A DNA stretch of 64,000 nt from Halalkalirubrum salinum (lineage in GTDB: Archaea; Halobacteriota; Halobacteria; Halobacteriales; Haloferacaceae), in NCBI RefSeq assembly GCF_005543295.1, contig NZ_SRSG01000015.1, positions 1 through 64,000 of the forward strand, read 5' to 3'. The translations under genes were made by a program, and so were the position numbers. The notes beneath the pieces were generated by a model that was not told where the DNA came from, made no database searches, and was given only the letters and a program-made list of their open reading frames with translations. This document shows, piece by piece, positions 7,750-16,119 of this stretch; the first letter of the stretch is position 1, and the number at the start of each line of letters is the position of its first letter.

Positions 7750-8385
7750 TCAGATCCAGTCCGTGATACCGACTACAGGTGTTCCATTGAGCTCGCGTCG
7801 GATGTCATTCTGATTCCAGTCAAGGGAAGACAATATGCTCTCGACAGCTCGGACCTGCTGCATCTCGTAGTACGACGCGTCGTAGGTGTCGATCTCTTCT
7901 GCGACTGCTAGGACGTCTCGGAGGTCCGTTTCCCGGCCACTGTGGGGCTTTGCTGCGACGAGGACAGCCCCATCGATGACTCTGGCTGTCGTCGTCACTG
8001 TACCCTCGCTCATCTCCTGTTGGTGGCTGTGGTCGTACTGGTAGTCGAACAACCACTGTGCCTCCGTCTGACGACACCTGTGTCCGTTTACCAGGGGGTC
8101 GAAGCCGGTCGGCTGCTGCGGCGTGAGCCGCTTCTCGTACTCGATCACTTCGGTGTCGTAGAACTATTTCTTGCCGTGGCTGTCCGTTTCCTCGAACCCC
8201 TGCTGTTCGAGGAATTCGACGAAGTCCGCCATGGATTCCGGCCCGACGAGAATATCGAGGTCCGTGGAGAAGCGTGCATTGAACGCTGAGACAGCGTAAC
8301 CGCCGACAAGGACGTACTCATGGTCCTCTTGGGTGAGCTCCTCGAGCAGTTCGATGAGCGCGTCACTTCAGTTGTGGAAGCTCAT
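7750..8385 (-). pseudogene. Nucleotidyltransferase (AbiEii/MNT-like) with two in-frame stops
   Basis: Reading from the ATG at 8385, the frame meets TGA at 8368-8370 after five codons. It then reads E-Y-V-L-V-G-G-Y-A-V-S-A-F-N and T-D-L-D-I-L-V, the G-G and D-x-D nucleotidyltransferase core, then meets TAG at 8164-8166. It continues in frame to the stop at 7750-7752. The second half alone is a 132-aa open frame. Two nonsense codons in one otherwise well-kept frame show recent inactivation. It follows its regulator gene (8397-9056) on the same strand, so it was the second gene of a regulator/nucleotidyltransferase pair. Confidence 0.75.
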
Positions 8386-8396
8386 GGCTGTGCCCG

Positions 8397-9056
8397 TTAC
8401 GTCTCCCGGTAGCTAACGCCGAGGTCGAGGTCCTCGTACATCCGGTCGAGCATCGCCAGCGCCGACTGGAACTGGGCGTAGTCCTCGCGCATGTACTCGA
8501 TCGTTTCTGCTCTCGGTATCACCGGGTACCCTTCGACGTGCTCGATATCGAGTGACGCCCGTGGCTCGAGGACTATCTGGAGCGGTCCGTCCACCTCGTC
8601 TCGGGGCTGTCGCTCCAATGCGGTCGGGAGGTCGAACCACTCGAAAAATGTCTCCCAGGCGTCGACGTCCTGCTCACGAACCGCAAGGAACAGTGGATAG
8701 TCGTCGGGATCGCGACCGACCTGATAGCCGCCCTGAGTCCACACGTAGACAGCGTCGATCCGCGTGAACGCGAACGGCCAGTCACTGAACTGTGGGATGA
8801 CGTACGTTTCCTCGATGGAGGGTGGACTGACGCCGGCGCTGGCAGCGACGAGCTTGAGCGCTGCGTCGTGCACGCGCTCGTCGACGACAGTGAGGCCGTT
8901 GTCATAGGAAACGTAGCCTGCGTCTTCCAGGCGATTAACGGCCTGTCTCACCGTCTCGTAGGGCGTGTGGAGGTGTTGGGCGACACGGCGGATGGAGTCA
9001 CCACTCTCAATGGCGAGGATGACCTGCGCCGCGGTGTCATCGAGAATCTCGTACAT
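8397..9056 (-). CDS. Winged-helix regulator paired with a nucleotidyltransferase
   Basis: About 219 aa from the ATG at 9056. A longer frame to 9185 exists, but its extra 43 residues are not protein-like and the promoter must lie there. Residues about 8-60 form a winged helix (R-R-V-A-Q-H-L-H-T-P-Y-E-T-V-R-Q-A-V-N-R-L). The rest is an alpha/beta domain of unknown role. It lies upstream of, and on the same strand as, the broken nucleotidyltransferase. The general plan matches the regulator/enzyme pair at 1913-3124. The promoter region contains two TGGTA-type half-sites (about 9060-9085). Likely autoregulator or antitoxin of the pair. Confidence 0.65.
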   Translation of the reverse strand: MYEILDDTAAQVILAIESGDSIRRVAQHLHTPYETVRQAVNRLEDAGYVSYDNGLTVVDERVHDAALKLVAASAGVSPPSIEETYVIPQFSDWPFAFTRIDAVYVWTQGGYQVGRDPDDYPLFLAVREQDVDAWETFFEWFDLPTALERQPRDEVDGPLQIVLEPRASLDIEHVEGYPVIPRAETIEYMREDYAQFQSALAMLDRMYEDLDLGVSYRET

Positions 9057-9185
9057 CTGGTAGTTACCAATAATCTGGTAACAATTAAAACTCTTACTGG
9101 ATCTACCATCTTTCAACCTCGGTAGCCGAGTTTCAATGGATACACTAGTCCACCCACTTGGGTCAGAGGTCAAGCTCACTGACAA

Positions 9186-9209
9186 GCCCTGCGCACGGTG
9201 GCGCGGGGC
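9186..9209. other. GC-rich hairpin
   Basis: GCCCTGCGC (9186-9194) pairs with GCGCGGGGC (9201-9209) with one G-T pair and a 6-nt loop. It lies in the gap between the DUF3800 gene (ends 9341) and the regulator promoter (9056), both on the minus strand. It could end the DUF3800 transcript, but no T-tract is seen. Confidence 0.35.
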
Positions 9210-9340
9210 AGTTGACAGAGCAAAGATTTAATTCGCTAGACGCAGTAATTGAGCATGAGCAGGCGACACGGGAGACGATGATCCCTCCCTGAAGGGGCAT
9301 GAGACTCTCGCTGTTGCCTGGTAGGATCCTTCGTGTTGTA

Positions 9341-10069
9341 TCATTCGTCAGCAAGCCGTAGGTCATTTAATAGTGCAACTCCGCTGCCACAGTCACCGAA
9401 TCTGAGCTGTCGTGCCCAAGTATACGCTGCGAGATCCGCTAACTGCAGTCCTGGTGTTTGAGCACTGTCTCGGGTTTCGAATACGAGGTTTTCAGGCACG
9501 TTTTCGACGACGTCGAGTCCTGCCTCGAGCCGTTCAATGGGAGCTTGCCATACTTGAGCGTCCAATACGACCTTGATCTGGTCGATGCGAGTGAGATCAA
9601 TCATCTCTGCTTGGACAAGTGGATTCAGTATCGTTACCAGCGAAATCGATTGGAGAGCCTCGGGATGAGATGATTTTGCATTCAGATCTGTGCCTCCAAG
9701 TGTTTCTTTCAATATCTCAACCCCGAGATTAGGATTTAGATCATGCATCGTAACCCGGAGTGGGAGGCTGTCTGCCCACGGCAGCTGCTGGTGTTTTACA
9801 GAGGGATCATCATAGGCTGGTCCCCCGTTCAGACACTCGATCACCGAGAGAAGGACGCCTGTGGGAAGCTGGCTACCTTTGAGTTCAGATATTGGTTGTG
9901 AACTGTTCCGTAGTGAATTCGCTATCTCTGCCAGCGAGTCGACTGTTGATTGTAACGTTCGACTGGGATTCAACTCGTTAGAGATACACCATGTCCCCGC
10001 GACGACGTAGTATTTGCCCGAACTTGGATTACCTGATTCGTCGACAAAAATATAGAGATACCTCGTCAT
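9341..10069 (-). CDS. DUF3800 domain protein
   Basis: A 242-aa protein with the family's opening Y-I-F-V-D-E-S-G (residues about 6-12) and closing L-Q-L-A-D-L-A-A-Y near residue 213. These acidic residues form an RNase H-like active site in the family model. DUF3800 proteins are often found in mobile and defence-rich DNA and are suspected nucleases; the substrate is not established. It stands alone on the minus strand, divergent from the gene at 10156. The full length and both acidic motifs suggest it is intact. Confidence 0.8.
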   Translation of the reverse strand: MTRYLYIFVDESGNPSSGKYYVVAGTWCISNELNPSRTLQSTVDSLAEIANSLRNSSQPISELKGSQLPTGVLLSVIECLNGGPAYDDPSVKHQQLPWADSLPLRVTMHDLNPNLGVEILKETLGGTDLNAKSSHPEALQSISLVTILNPLVQAEMIDLTRIDQIKVVLDAQVWQAPIERLEAGLDVVENVPENLVFETRDSAQTPGLQLADLAAYTWARQLRFGDCGSGVALLNDLRLADE

Positions 10070-10155
10070 GGGGCGATGAACTTGTTAATGTATTCTTCAA
10101 ATGGATATGTACATCCCATACTCATAAGTGCTACGGCGTAATAGTATAGGGTACG

Positions 10156-10743
10156 ATGGCTGAGGATGATCCACCGGAGCAGGAGAACGGTTCTGATGCC
10201 CCGGATTTCGGGATGTCCGCGTTACTGACAGAGAATCAACGGAAGTATTTGACCGGCGAATCGGATATTGAGGCCAAATCGGCGCAGGAACGAGCCATAC
10301 GGGCACGGATTAGAAACCGGCTCTATCAGAGTGTTCTGGATCTAGGACTGTTGCAACAGCATCTTGAGCATCGTGACTTATCGAAGGCGTTTGAGGATCC
10401 AAGTGGAACACTGATTTCGGCGACGATCCACGATAATATTGATTCAGCTCTTGGGCTCCTCCTCGAGGGGGCAATCGAAAATCGGGGTGGGGACATCGAA
10501 TACGTCGGACAGACCGAGGAGATCTTGGAGGACGTTCTCGAAGAAGCTCTGACAATTATGTACCTCTCCAGAGGACAGAGCGTGGACCAGGCACGGGTGA
10601 GTCTTGATATTGATTTGGGCGAATCTCTTGATGAAATGGCTGAGGAGGATCTTGAACAGTTACGTCCCGACGAACTCCGACAGTTAGCCATTACTGGACG
10701 TATATCATTTGACAAATATGAGGAGATACTGATGAATATGTGA
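10156..10743 (+). CDS. Haloarchaeal helical protein of unknown function
   Basis: A 195-aa acidic, mostly helical protein. After a disordered head it shows L-L-T-E-N-Q-R-K-Y-L and A-I-R-A-R-I-R-N-R-L, then a leucine-rich helical body. This N-terminal pattern (a short L-T-x-x-x-R-x-Y-L segment followed by an R-x-R-I-R-x-R helix) is common in small haloarchaeal proteins of unknown role. There are no cysteines, no signal peptide and no membrane helix. Divergent from the DUF3800 gene with about 86 bp between them. Confidence 0.6.
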   Translation: MAEDDPPEQENGSDAPDFGMSALLTENQRKYLTGESDIEAKSAQERAIRARIRNRLYQSVLDLGLLQQHLEHRDLSKAFEDPSGTLISATIHDNIDSALGLLLEGAIENRGGDIEYVGQTEEILEDVLEEALTIMYLSRGQSVDQARVSLDIDLGESLDEMAEEDLEQLRPDELRQLAITGRISFDKYEEILMNM

Positions 10744-10791
10744 TCGCCGGTTGCCTTGGCTCCTGATTTTAGCCGAATGCAGGCGCTAAGC

Positions 10792-10851
10792 CCCCTTCCT
10801 CAACGAGCACCGCAGTCCGCATCAGCGGACAAGGTGCGCAGTAGAGAGGGG
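10792..10851 (+). repeat. Structured end of an eroded IS1341/TnpB-type element
   Basis: A multi-armed fold: a C-rich arm at about 10791-10799 pairs with GAGAGGGG (10844-10851), GCACC (10807-10811) with GGTGC (10833-10837), and GTCCGC (10815-10820) with GCGGAC (10825-10830). It resembles the right end of haloarchaeal TnpB-only elements and the similar structure at 11105-11157. No tnpB gene is left beside it. Confidence 0.45.
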
Positions 10852-11009
10852 ATACAGCGCTGTCTTCGTTTCACTTCCACTCTGTGCCAGGTATTTACAA
10901 CACTGCCAGTCGAAGACTCAAAGTGTGATGGCAGCTACTCATCGTCCCGGCTTAGAGCCCGACAAGAAAGGCGGTCGAGATGGATATCGCCATCACCAGC
11001 AAGTAGGAG

Positions 11010-11157
11010 TGGGTCACTCCGAATCCACGCCTGCGGAGACTGCGGTCCCTGCGCGGATGGTCGGCCTCAGTCGAGCATACGCGAAAAAGCGTGTCGCGGA
11101 ACCAGGAAGCCCCTCCCTCAGCGAGCGCGTCAGCGCGAGCAGGGTGGGGTAGTTCAC
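11010..11157 (+). pseudogene. tnpB C-terminal relic plus right-end hairpin
   Basis: The open frame 10925-11152 ends with H-S-E-S-T-P-A-E-T-A-V-P-A and later V-A-E-P-G-S-P-S-L-S-E-R-V-S-A, the typical C-terminal tail of haloarchaeal IS1341-type TnpB proteins. The RNA-guided nuclease domain upstream is gone. The end hairpin follows at about 11105-11157 (C-rich arm, a GCGCGTCAGCGCG stem, then AGGGTGGGG), where the guide RNA scaffold normally lies. Non-functional as a transposon, though the 3' RNA structure seems preserved. Confidence 0.55.
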
Positions 11158-11246
11158 CCTGTTACGGTTTCGGTCTCTTCCGGATCCCAGAAGTACTCCG
11201 TGTTTGGTGGGAAACAACTACAACTCAGACCGTGGAAGTATTGTCT

Positions 11247-11807
11247 ATGACTGTCTACGTGTTTCGTGTCTGGCTCCATCCAAACCCACCGCTGGGCTTC
11301 GACCCCGCCAAGGAAGTCTGGCGCGACATCGAGATGGACGGCTCGCACACGCTGGCGACGTTTCACGAGGCGATTTTCGAGGCGTTCGAGCGCTGGGATA
11401 GCCACGCCTACGAGTTCATCACGCGCGACGAGGACGGCATCGCGCTCCGGAGCTACGTCCTCCCGATGCTCTACGAGGGCAATCCGAGTTGGCAATCGAT
11501 GGATGACGCGGAGATCGACCGCTTCATCGAACAGGCTGTACCCGACGACGCCTCGGATGACGCCAAAGCGCGATTTCGCAAACTCCAGTCGAACCCGCCG
11601 CCAGAGGGCAACGCCGCCGAGACAACGATCGACCGACTCGATCCGGACACGCTGGGCGCGCTCTCCTACACGTTTGATATGGGCGACAACTGGGAACACT
11701 ACATCGAACTACAAGGCACGCAGGAGGGATCGCTGGATGGTGATCCGGTTGTTGTCGACGAACAGGGCGCGGCACCGCCACAGTACCCCGACTCTGACGA
11801 ACAGTAA
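11247..11807 (+). CDS. pRiA4b ORF-3-like (MM3350-type) protein
   Basis: 186 aa from the ATG at 11247; a longer frame from 11091 runs through the tnpB-relic DNA and is rejected. The N-terminus reads V-Y-V-F-R-V-W-L then V-W-R-D-I-E, followed by H-T-L-A-T-F-H-E-A-I-F-E-A-F and later Y-T-F-D-M-G-D-N-W-E-H, the hallmarks of the plasmid pRiA4b ORF-3 family. The family is small, cytosolic and often plasmid- or transposon-borne; its role is unknown. First gene of a plus-strand run whose next gene starts three bases after its stop. Confidence 0.8.
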   Translation: MTVYVFRVWLHPNPPLGFDPAKEVWRDIEMDGSHTLATFHEAIFEAFERWDSHAYEFITRDEDGIALRSYVLPMLYEGNPSWQSMDDAEIDRFIEQAVPDDASDDAKARFRKLQSNPPPEGNAAETTIDRLDPDTLGALSYTFDMGDNWEHYIELQGTQEGSLDGDPVVVDEQGAAPPQYPDSDEQ

Positions 11808-11810
11808 GCT

Positions 11811-12650
11811 ATGCCACGCGACATCGCTCCGTTGACGAGCGCACTCGAGGACACAACGCCTGGCGAACAGAGTGATGTCTACAGTCTGCTTGCCGCGTGG
11901 AACCAGTCGATCGAGACTGCACTCGATCGCGGTGGCTGGAGTCGGTTGCAGGAGATCAGGGGTCAGTATCTCGAAGAAGTAATCGACTTCGTCGACACCG
12001 CTGCAACGACCGACGGGATCGATTGGGCCTTTCTCGAGGAGTGTGCCGATGCGTACCCGCCAGGTGTCGGCGATCACCACTGTTCGTCGATACTCGCCAA
12101 CGTTGTCGCTCGCTGTGTGATCCGCACGCGAATCCGCGAGGGCGTCGATGCGATCCCGACGTGGGCACTCGAATACCTCGCCGATGTCACCGTCGAGGAC
12201 GACAGCGAGTGGGCCTGGGAATCGACCGCCGCGTTCGGCTGGGCAGTCGGTCACCCGGAGATTGCCGTCCTCGATCGGACCCTCGAACGTGCTGAGAGCG
12301 GCGACGAATCGTGGGCGATGGGAATACTCGAACACGCCACGTTCGCCGACCCCGAGGCCGGAATCGACCTTCTCGAACGGCTTCTCGATTCGCCTGACGT
12401 CGTCGAGGATCTCCTGTTCGTCAGCTGTCTGCATGCGCCGTTCGAACAGAACTTTCCAGATTTCCCACAGTACTGGGTGCCAGACACGGAACTCGACTAT
12501 CACGTGGAGGTTTCCGACGACCTACACGAGCGACTGCTCGCCATCATCGGCCAGTCGATCGACCCCGGCCGTCTGCGACACTTCGACGGCTCCTACCGGT
12601 TCGATCTGGAACGGGCCGCAGACGAGTACGGCCCTGGGAACGACGCATGA
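11811..12650 (+). CDS. Helical protein of unknown function, paralogue of the gene at 13715
   Basis: A 279-aa acidic protein, mainly helical, with no metal site or membrane segment. Its middle reads C-V-I-R-T-R-I-R-E-G-V-D-A-I-P, then G-W-A-V-G-H-P-E, and it ends with F-P-Q-Y-W...E-L-D-Y. The same blocks in the same order occur in the zinc-finger protein at 13715-14704. The two are tandem paralogues separated by the SprT-like gene. Its stop overlaps the next start by four bases, so the genes are co-transcribed. I do not recognise the family. Confidence 0.65.
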   Translation: MPRDIAPLTSALEDTTPGEQSDVYSLLAAWNQSIETALDRGGWSRLQEIRGQYLEEVIDFVDTAATTDGIDWAFLEECADAYPPGVGDHHCSSILANVVARCVIRTRIREGVDAIPTWALEYLADVTVEDDSEWAWESTAAFGWAVGHPEIAVLDRTLERAESGDESWAMGILEHATFADPEAGIDLLERLLDSPDVVEDLLFVSCLHAPFEQNFPDFPQYWVPDTELDYHVEVSDDLHERLLAIIGQSIDPGRLRHFDGSYRFDLERAADEYGPGNDA

Positions 12651-13627
12651 CGGGGGACGAAACGCGCGTTCGTGCGGAAATCGAAGCCACGATCGATCGG
12701 GCGGATTTTGAACCGCTGGAGCCAGCGGCGATTCGTATCGACGTCACCGATTCCTTCCGCCGCAAGCTCGGCGAGTGTCGTCGGCTCTCCGTTGCCGACT
12801 GCGATGTCGAGGCCCCAGTCGAATACGAAATCAGAATCGCCTGCCGGCTGTTCGAGGACGGCCACGAGGGTCGGTGGCGCGATACGGTTCGTCACGAGGT
12901 CGCACACGCCTTCGTTTTGGAAACGGTCGGGTCGGATGTCGATCCTCACGGACCGGAGTGGAAGACCGCAGCACGCCGAGCGGGTGCGGACCCGGTTGCC
13001 CGGTGTGAGGATGAGGACCTCGTCGACTCGGCGTACGTACTCGCGTGCCCGAACGGGTGTTTCGAGCGCGGATACGTAAAGCGCTCCAAGCGGATCAAAC
13101 AGCCCTACCAGTACACCTGTGACGAGTGTGGGGCGACCCCGATCAGCTACGATGTCGGCGGGCGACCGGCCGATCCCGACCCGGGCACCTGTTACGTCGA
13201 GAGCATCCCGTGGCAGACAGCCGACGACCGTGATGAGCCAGACGACGCCAGAAGCACTGCCCGCTATCTGTTGGCCTGTCCGAACGGCTGTACGGCCTGG
13301 CCCTACCAGCGGCGCACCAAGCGGATCAAGAACCCGTGGCTGTACTTTTGTCCTGAGTGTGAGGCGACGCTCCTCAGTTGCGACATCGACGACAGTCCGA
13401 CCGACCTCGAACCCGGGCGGTGTCACGTCGGGAGTATCCCCTGGCAGGACCCGCAAATCGTCCACGCCTGCCCCAACGGCTGTTTCAGCACGGGACACGG
13501 ACAACACACCGAACAGACTAGACAGCCCGAGCGCTACCGGTGTGAGGAGTGTGGCGCTCGAACGGTCGCCTATCCAGCGGATGAGCGACCCGAAACCCTC
13601 GATCCAGGAACGAACTTCCTGGAGTGA
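12647..13627 (+). CDS. SprT-like zinc metalloprotease with three zinc-ribbon repeats
   Basis: A 326-aa protein. The protease part (about 1-120) has H-E-V-A-H (about 82-86, the HExxH zinc site) and a downstream H-G-P-E-W typical of SprT/Spartan-like domains. Three repeats follow, each opening A-C-P-N-G-C and closing with a C-x-x-C ribbon (C-D-E-C, C-P-E-C, C-E-E-C), usually with an R-I-K-x-P-x-x-Y-x-C stretch between. SprT-like enzymes of this fold can digest DNA-protein crosslinks, so a DNA-repair role is possible but not shown. The ATGA overlap with the preceding gene marks an operon. Tripled ribbons are unusual for the family. Confidence 0.8.
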   Translation: MTGDETRVRAEIEATIDRADFEPLEPAAIRIDVTDSFRRKLGECRRLSVADCDVEAPVEYEIRIACRLFEDGHEGRWRDTVRHEVAHAFVLETVGSDVDPHGPEWKTAARRAGADPVARCEDEDLVDSAYVLACPNGCFERGYVKRSKRIKQPYQYTCDECGATPISYDVGGRPADPDPGTCYVESIPWQTADDRDEPDDARSTARYLLACPNGCTAWPYQRRTKRIKNPWLYFCPECEATLLSCDIDDSPTDLEPGRCHVGSIPWQDPQIVHACPNGCFSTGHGQHTEQTRQPERYRCEECGARTVAYPADERPETLDPGTNFLE

Positions 13628-13714
13628 CCGTCCAGCCACGCTTTCGAATGCCGTGGGAGTGAGATCCCCGAACACAGATACGTCTCCCTCTCCTATGGCC
13701 AGACGACACAAACG

Positions 13715-14704
13715 ATGCCACACGAATGCGACGCCTGTGGCGAGACGTTCACCACGTTGAGCCGCCTTCGTCTACACGATTGTCCGGCCGACGAGCCAGA
13801 CGATCCGGACCCGCTGTCGTCGTTCGACGCGTTCCTGGATTCGATCTCGGATGGGCTCGAAGCTGACATGCAGCGAAACGTACAGGAGCGCGAGAAACGG
13901 GGACTGCAAGCCGCGAGCGACGCGCTGAAAACCACGCTCGAGGAAGCCGCCCAGGGAGACGTCGACGCTGCGTTCCGGTTAATCGGTCGGTACGAGCGAG
14001 AGCTTCGGGAGTACCACCACAGAGAAGACTACGACACGTATCGCGGGCTCCTCTGGGCGTTTTACGAGCCGGCCGCAACTGCCCTCGACGAGATCGCCAC
14101 GGGCGAGGGGTGGGAGTTTCTCGCCGATCTGATCGACGCGTATCCGCGAGAGAGCTCCGCCGACGAGCCCCTCGCGAGTCCGGTCATCGAGAACGCGGTC
14201 GGACGGCACGTCATCCGGACACGACTGCGCGAGGGCGTCGCGGCGATCCCCGTCGAAGCGCTGGCGTATCTCGGCTCGTTCTGGGAGTCGATGGGTGATA
14301 TCAGCGGGGAGGAATCGTTCACTTACGGATGGGGCATCGGGCATCCCGAGCACTCGATCGCAGACCACGTCCAGGAGGTGGTCACCGAGGAACTGTTCTG
14401 GGTACGGGGCGTGCTCCCGCATACGTTCTACGCCGACCAACACGCCGCGGCCGACCTGCTTGAGGGGTTGCTCACCGACGAGCAGATCGACTACGAGGAC
14501 CGATACCTGCTGGCGTCGATCCTAGCAACGGTCGATCACGATTCGACGCCGAAAATCCCCCGGTACTGGGATCATCGCAAGGAATTGGACTACCGGTTTG
14601 AGCTCGACGAGGCAGTTCGGTCGCGGGTGCGAGAGACGATCAAAGCCGAGGGATTCCACCGGCGACTGGGCGACGACTGGACGTTCAGCGACATGGAGCT
14701 ATGA
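13715..14704 (+). CDS. C2H2 zinc-finger helical protein of unknown function
   Basis: A 329-aa protein. Residues 1-25 form a C2H2-type finger (H-E-C-D-A-C-G-E-T-F, then L-R-L-H-D-C). A coiled, charged linker follows to about residue 95. The remaining ~230 residues match the protein at 11811 (H-V-I-R-T-R-L-R-E-G-V-A-A-I-P, G-W-G-I-G-H-P-E, I-P-R-Y-W...E-L-D-Y). The finger suggests nucleic acid or protein binding. Its stop overlaps the next start (ATGA at 14701). Function unknown. Confidence 0.65.
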   Translation: MPHECDACGETFTTLSRLRLHDCPADEPDDPDPLSSFDAFLDSISDGLEADMQRNVQEREKRGLQAASDALKTTLEEAAQGDVDAAFRLIGRYERELREYHHREDYDTYRGLLWAFYEPAATALDEIATGEGWEFLADLIDAYPRESSADEPLASPVIENAVGRHVIRTRLREGVAAIPVEALAYLGSFWESMGDISGEESFTYGWGIGHPEHSIADHVQEVVTEELFWVRGVLPHTFYADQHAAADLLEGLLTDEQIDYEDRYLLASILATVDHDSTPKIPRYWDHRKELDYRFELDEAVRSRVRETIKAEGFHRRLGDDWTFSDMEL

Positions 14705-16104
14705 GCGACATCGAGGAGACACTCGAAGAGACGCCGCCGGAGGTGCTCCGAGCGTTTCTCGCCCGGGAGTTGGCAACCGACAGGGACCTCGAACGGCGGT
14801 TCCACTCCTTTCTCGACACGTCGGATCTCGATGTCTACGAACTGCGAGACGAAATCGAATCCAAGTACGGGTACCAGTCTGCACCGAACTTCACCACCTA
14901 CGAAGACCGGGCAGCGTCGTACATCGAGAAGGGGCGATACCGCGACGCGGCGACTATCTATCGTGCGATGTTCGAGGCGATGCACGATCACCTCCACGAG
15001 TTCGATCCCCATCGGGGTGGGTTCGAACACGACGAAACCTTCCAGGACGCCATCGCGAACTACGCAACTGCTATCCGTGAAGCGAATCTCCAACACGAGG
15101 AGAAACGCGAGTACATCGAGTACTGTTTCGACCAGTGGTTCGACGAACACGAGGAGGGTGGCTTCCCACAGTACTTCCGAGAGGCACTGTGGGAGTTGTG
15201 CACGACCAAAGACGACTATCGCTACTGGCAAACTCTGCTGGGGGACCGTCTTGACGAGCGGCTCGATCCCGATCGACTCTACGGCGAGAAGTACGACGCG
15301 GACACGGAGACGTGGCACCGTGGTGATCTCACCACCCACGCCGACGAGGACGAGTTACTCGACGGCTTCACCGAAACCGCCTGGCTACGTGGCTACGTCG
15401 AACTGCTCGACCGCATCGACGAGCAGGCGGAGCTCGGAGCTATCCTCAACCGACACTATCCTGCATCTCGGCACCTCTGTCTCCGATATGCTCGACTCCT
15501 CGCGGAGGAAGGTGAACGCGAGGCCGCCATTACCGTCGCAGAGTACGGGACCGAGGCGTTCTCTGGGTCAGATACAATCGGGCTCCGTGAGTTCCTTGTC
15601 GATCAGTACGAGGAGACGGACGCCGACGCCTTCCGGGACACAATGATCGGGTTGTTCGTCGAACGGACGGACTGGCTGTACTACGAGCGGCTGCAGGCAG
15701 AAACGCCCGACGACGAATGGGAGCACGCGGTCAACACGATCGTCGACCGACTGGATAGTCGGTGGGACGCCGACACGATAATCGAAATATACCTGCGAGA
15801 GGATCGGATCGAAGACGCCTTCGAGACGGTCACGAACGCCCGCGATCTCGATCTGTTCGAAGCCTACATCGACCAACTCGGAGCCCACAATCCCGCCGAA
15901 TACTTCGATGCGTACCGTCGCGAGATCAAGAAGGCCGCTGCCGACGCGAGTCGTCGCAAGTATTACAGACAGGTCGCCGAACACCTCCAGACGATACAGA
16001 CGCTGGGACGTGACCGACGGTTCGAAAATCTCGTGTCGTTCTTGCGAGACGAGTACTCGAATCGCCCGGCGTTTCTCGACAAACTGGAGAAAGCTGGGAT
16101 CTGA
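14701..16104 (+). CDS. TPR-like helical repeat protein
   Basis: A 467-aa acidic protein built of helical hairpins. The N-terminus (E-V-L-R-A-F-L-A-R-E-L-A, D-L-E-R-R-F) resembles the region after the SWIM motif in haloarchaeal SWIM proteins, and the C-terminal R-I-E-D-A-F-E and F-L-R-D-E-Y-S segments resemble the C-terminus of the SWIM protein at 17252-19069. The CxCxnCxH motif itself is absent, so this may be a SWIM-less relative. Last gene of the plus-strand operon. Likely a protein-binding scaffold. Confidence 0.6.
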   Translation: MSDIEETLEETPPEVLRAFLARELATDRDLERRFHSFLDTSDLDVYELRDEIESKYGYQSAPNFTTYEDRAASYIEKGRYRDAATIYRAMFEAMHDHLHEFDPHRGGFEHDETFQDAIANYATAIREANLQHEEKREYIEYCFDQWFDEHEEGGFPQYFREALWELCTTKDDYRYWQTLLGDRLDERLDPDRLYGEKYDADTETWHRGDLTTHADEDELLDGFTETAWLRGYVELLDRIDEQAELGAILNRHYPASRHLCLRYARLLAEEGEREAAITVAEYGTEAFSGSDTIGLREFLVDQYEETDADAFRDTMIGLFVERTDWLYYERLQAETPDDEWEHAVNTIVDRLDSRWDADTIIEIYLREDRIEDAFETVTNARDLDLFEAYIDQLGAHNPAEYFDAYRREIKKAAADASRRKYYRQVAEHLQTIQTLGRDRRFENLVSFLRDEYSNRPAFLDKLEKAGI

Positions 16105-16119
16105 GTCTCGACCCCGATC

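Noticed and set aside
10756-11250. 164-residue plus-strand frame before the pRiA4b ORF-3-like gene
   Set aside because: It runs through two transposon-end hairpins with a Ser/Arg-rich, unhaloarchaeal composition.
12593-13723. 376-residue minus-strand frame opposite the SprT-like gene
   Set aside because: The plus-strand product has an HExxH site and zinc ribbons; the antisense frame has none.
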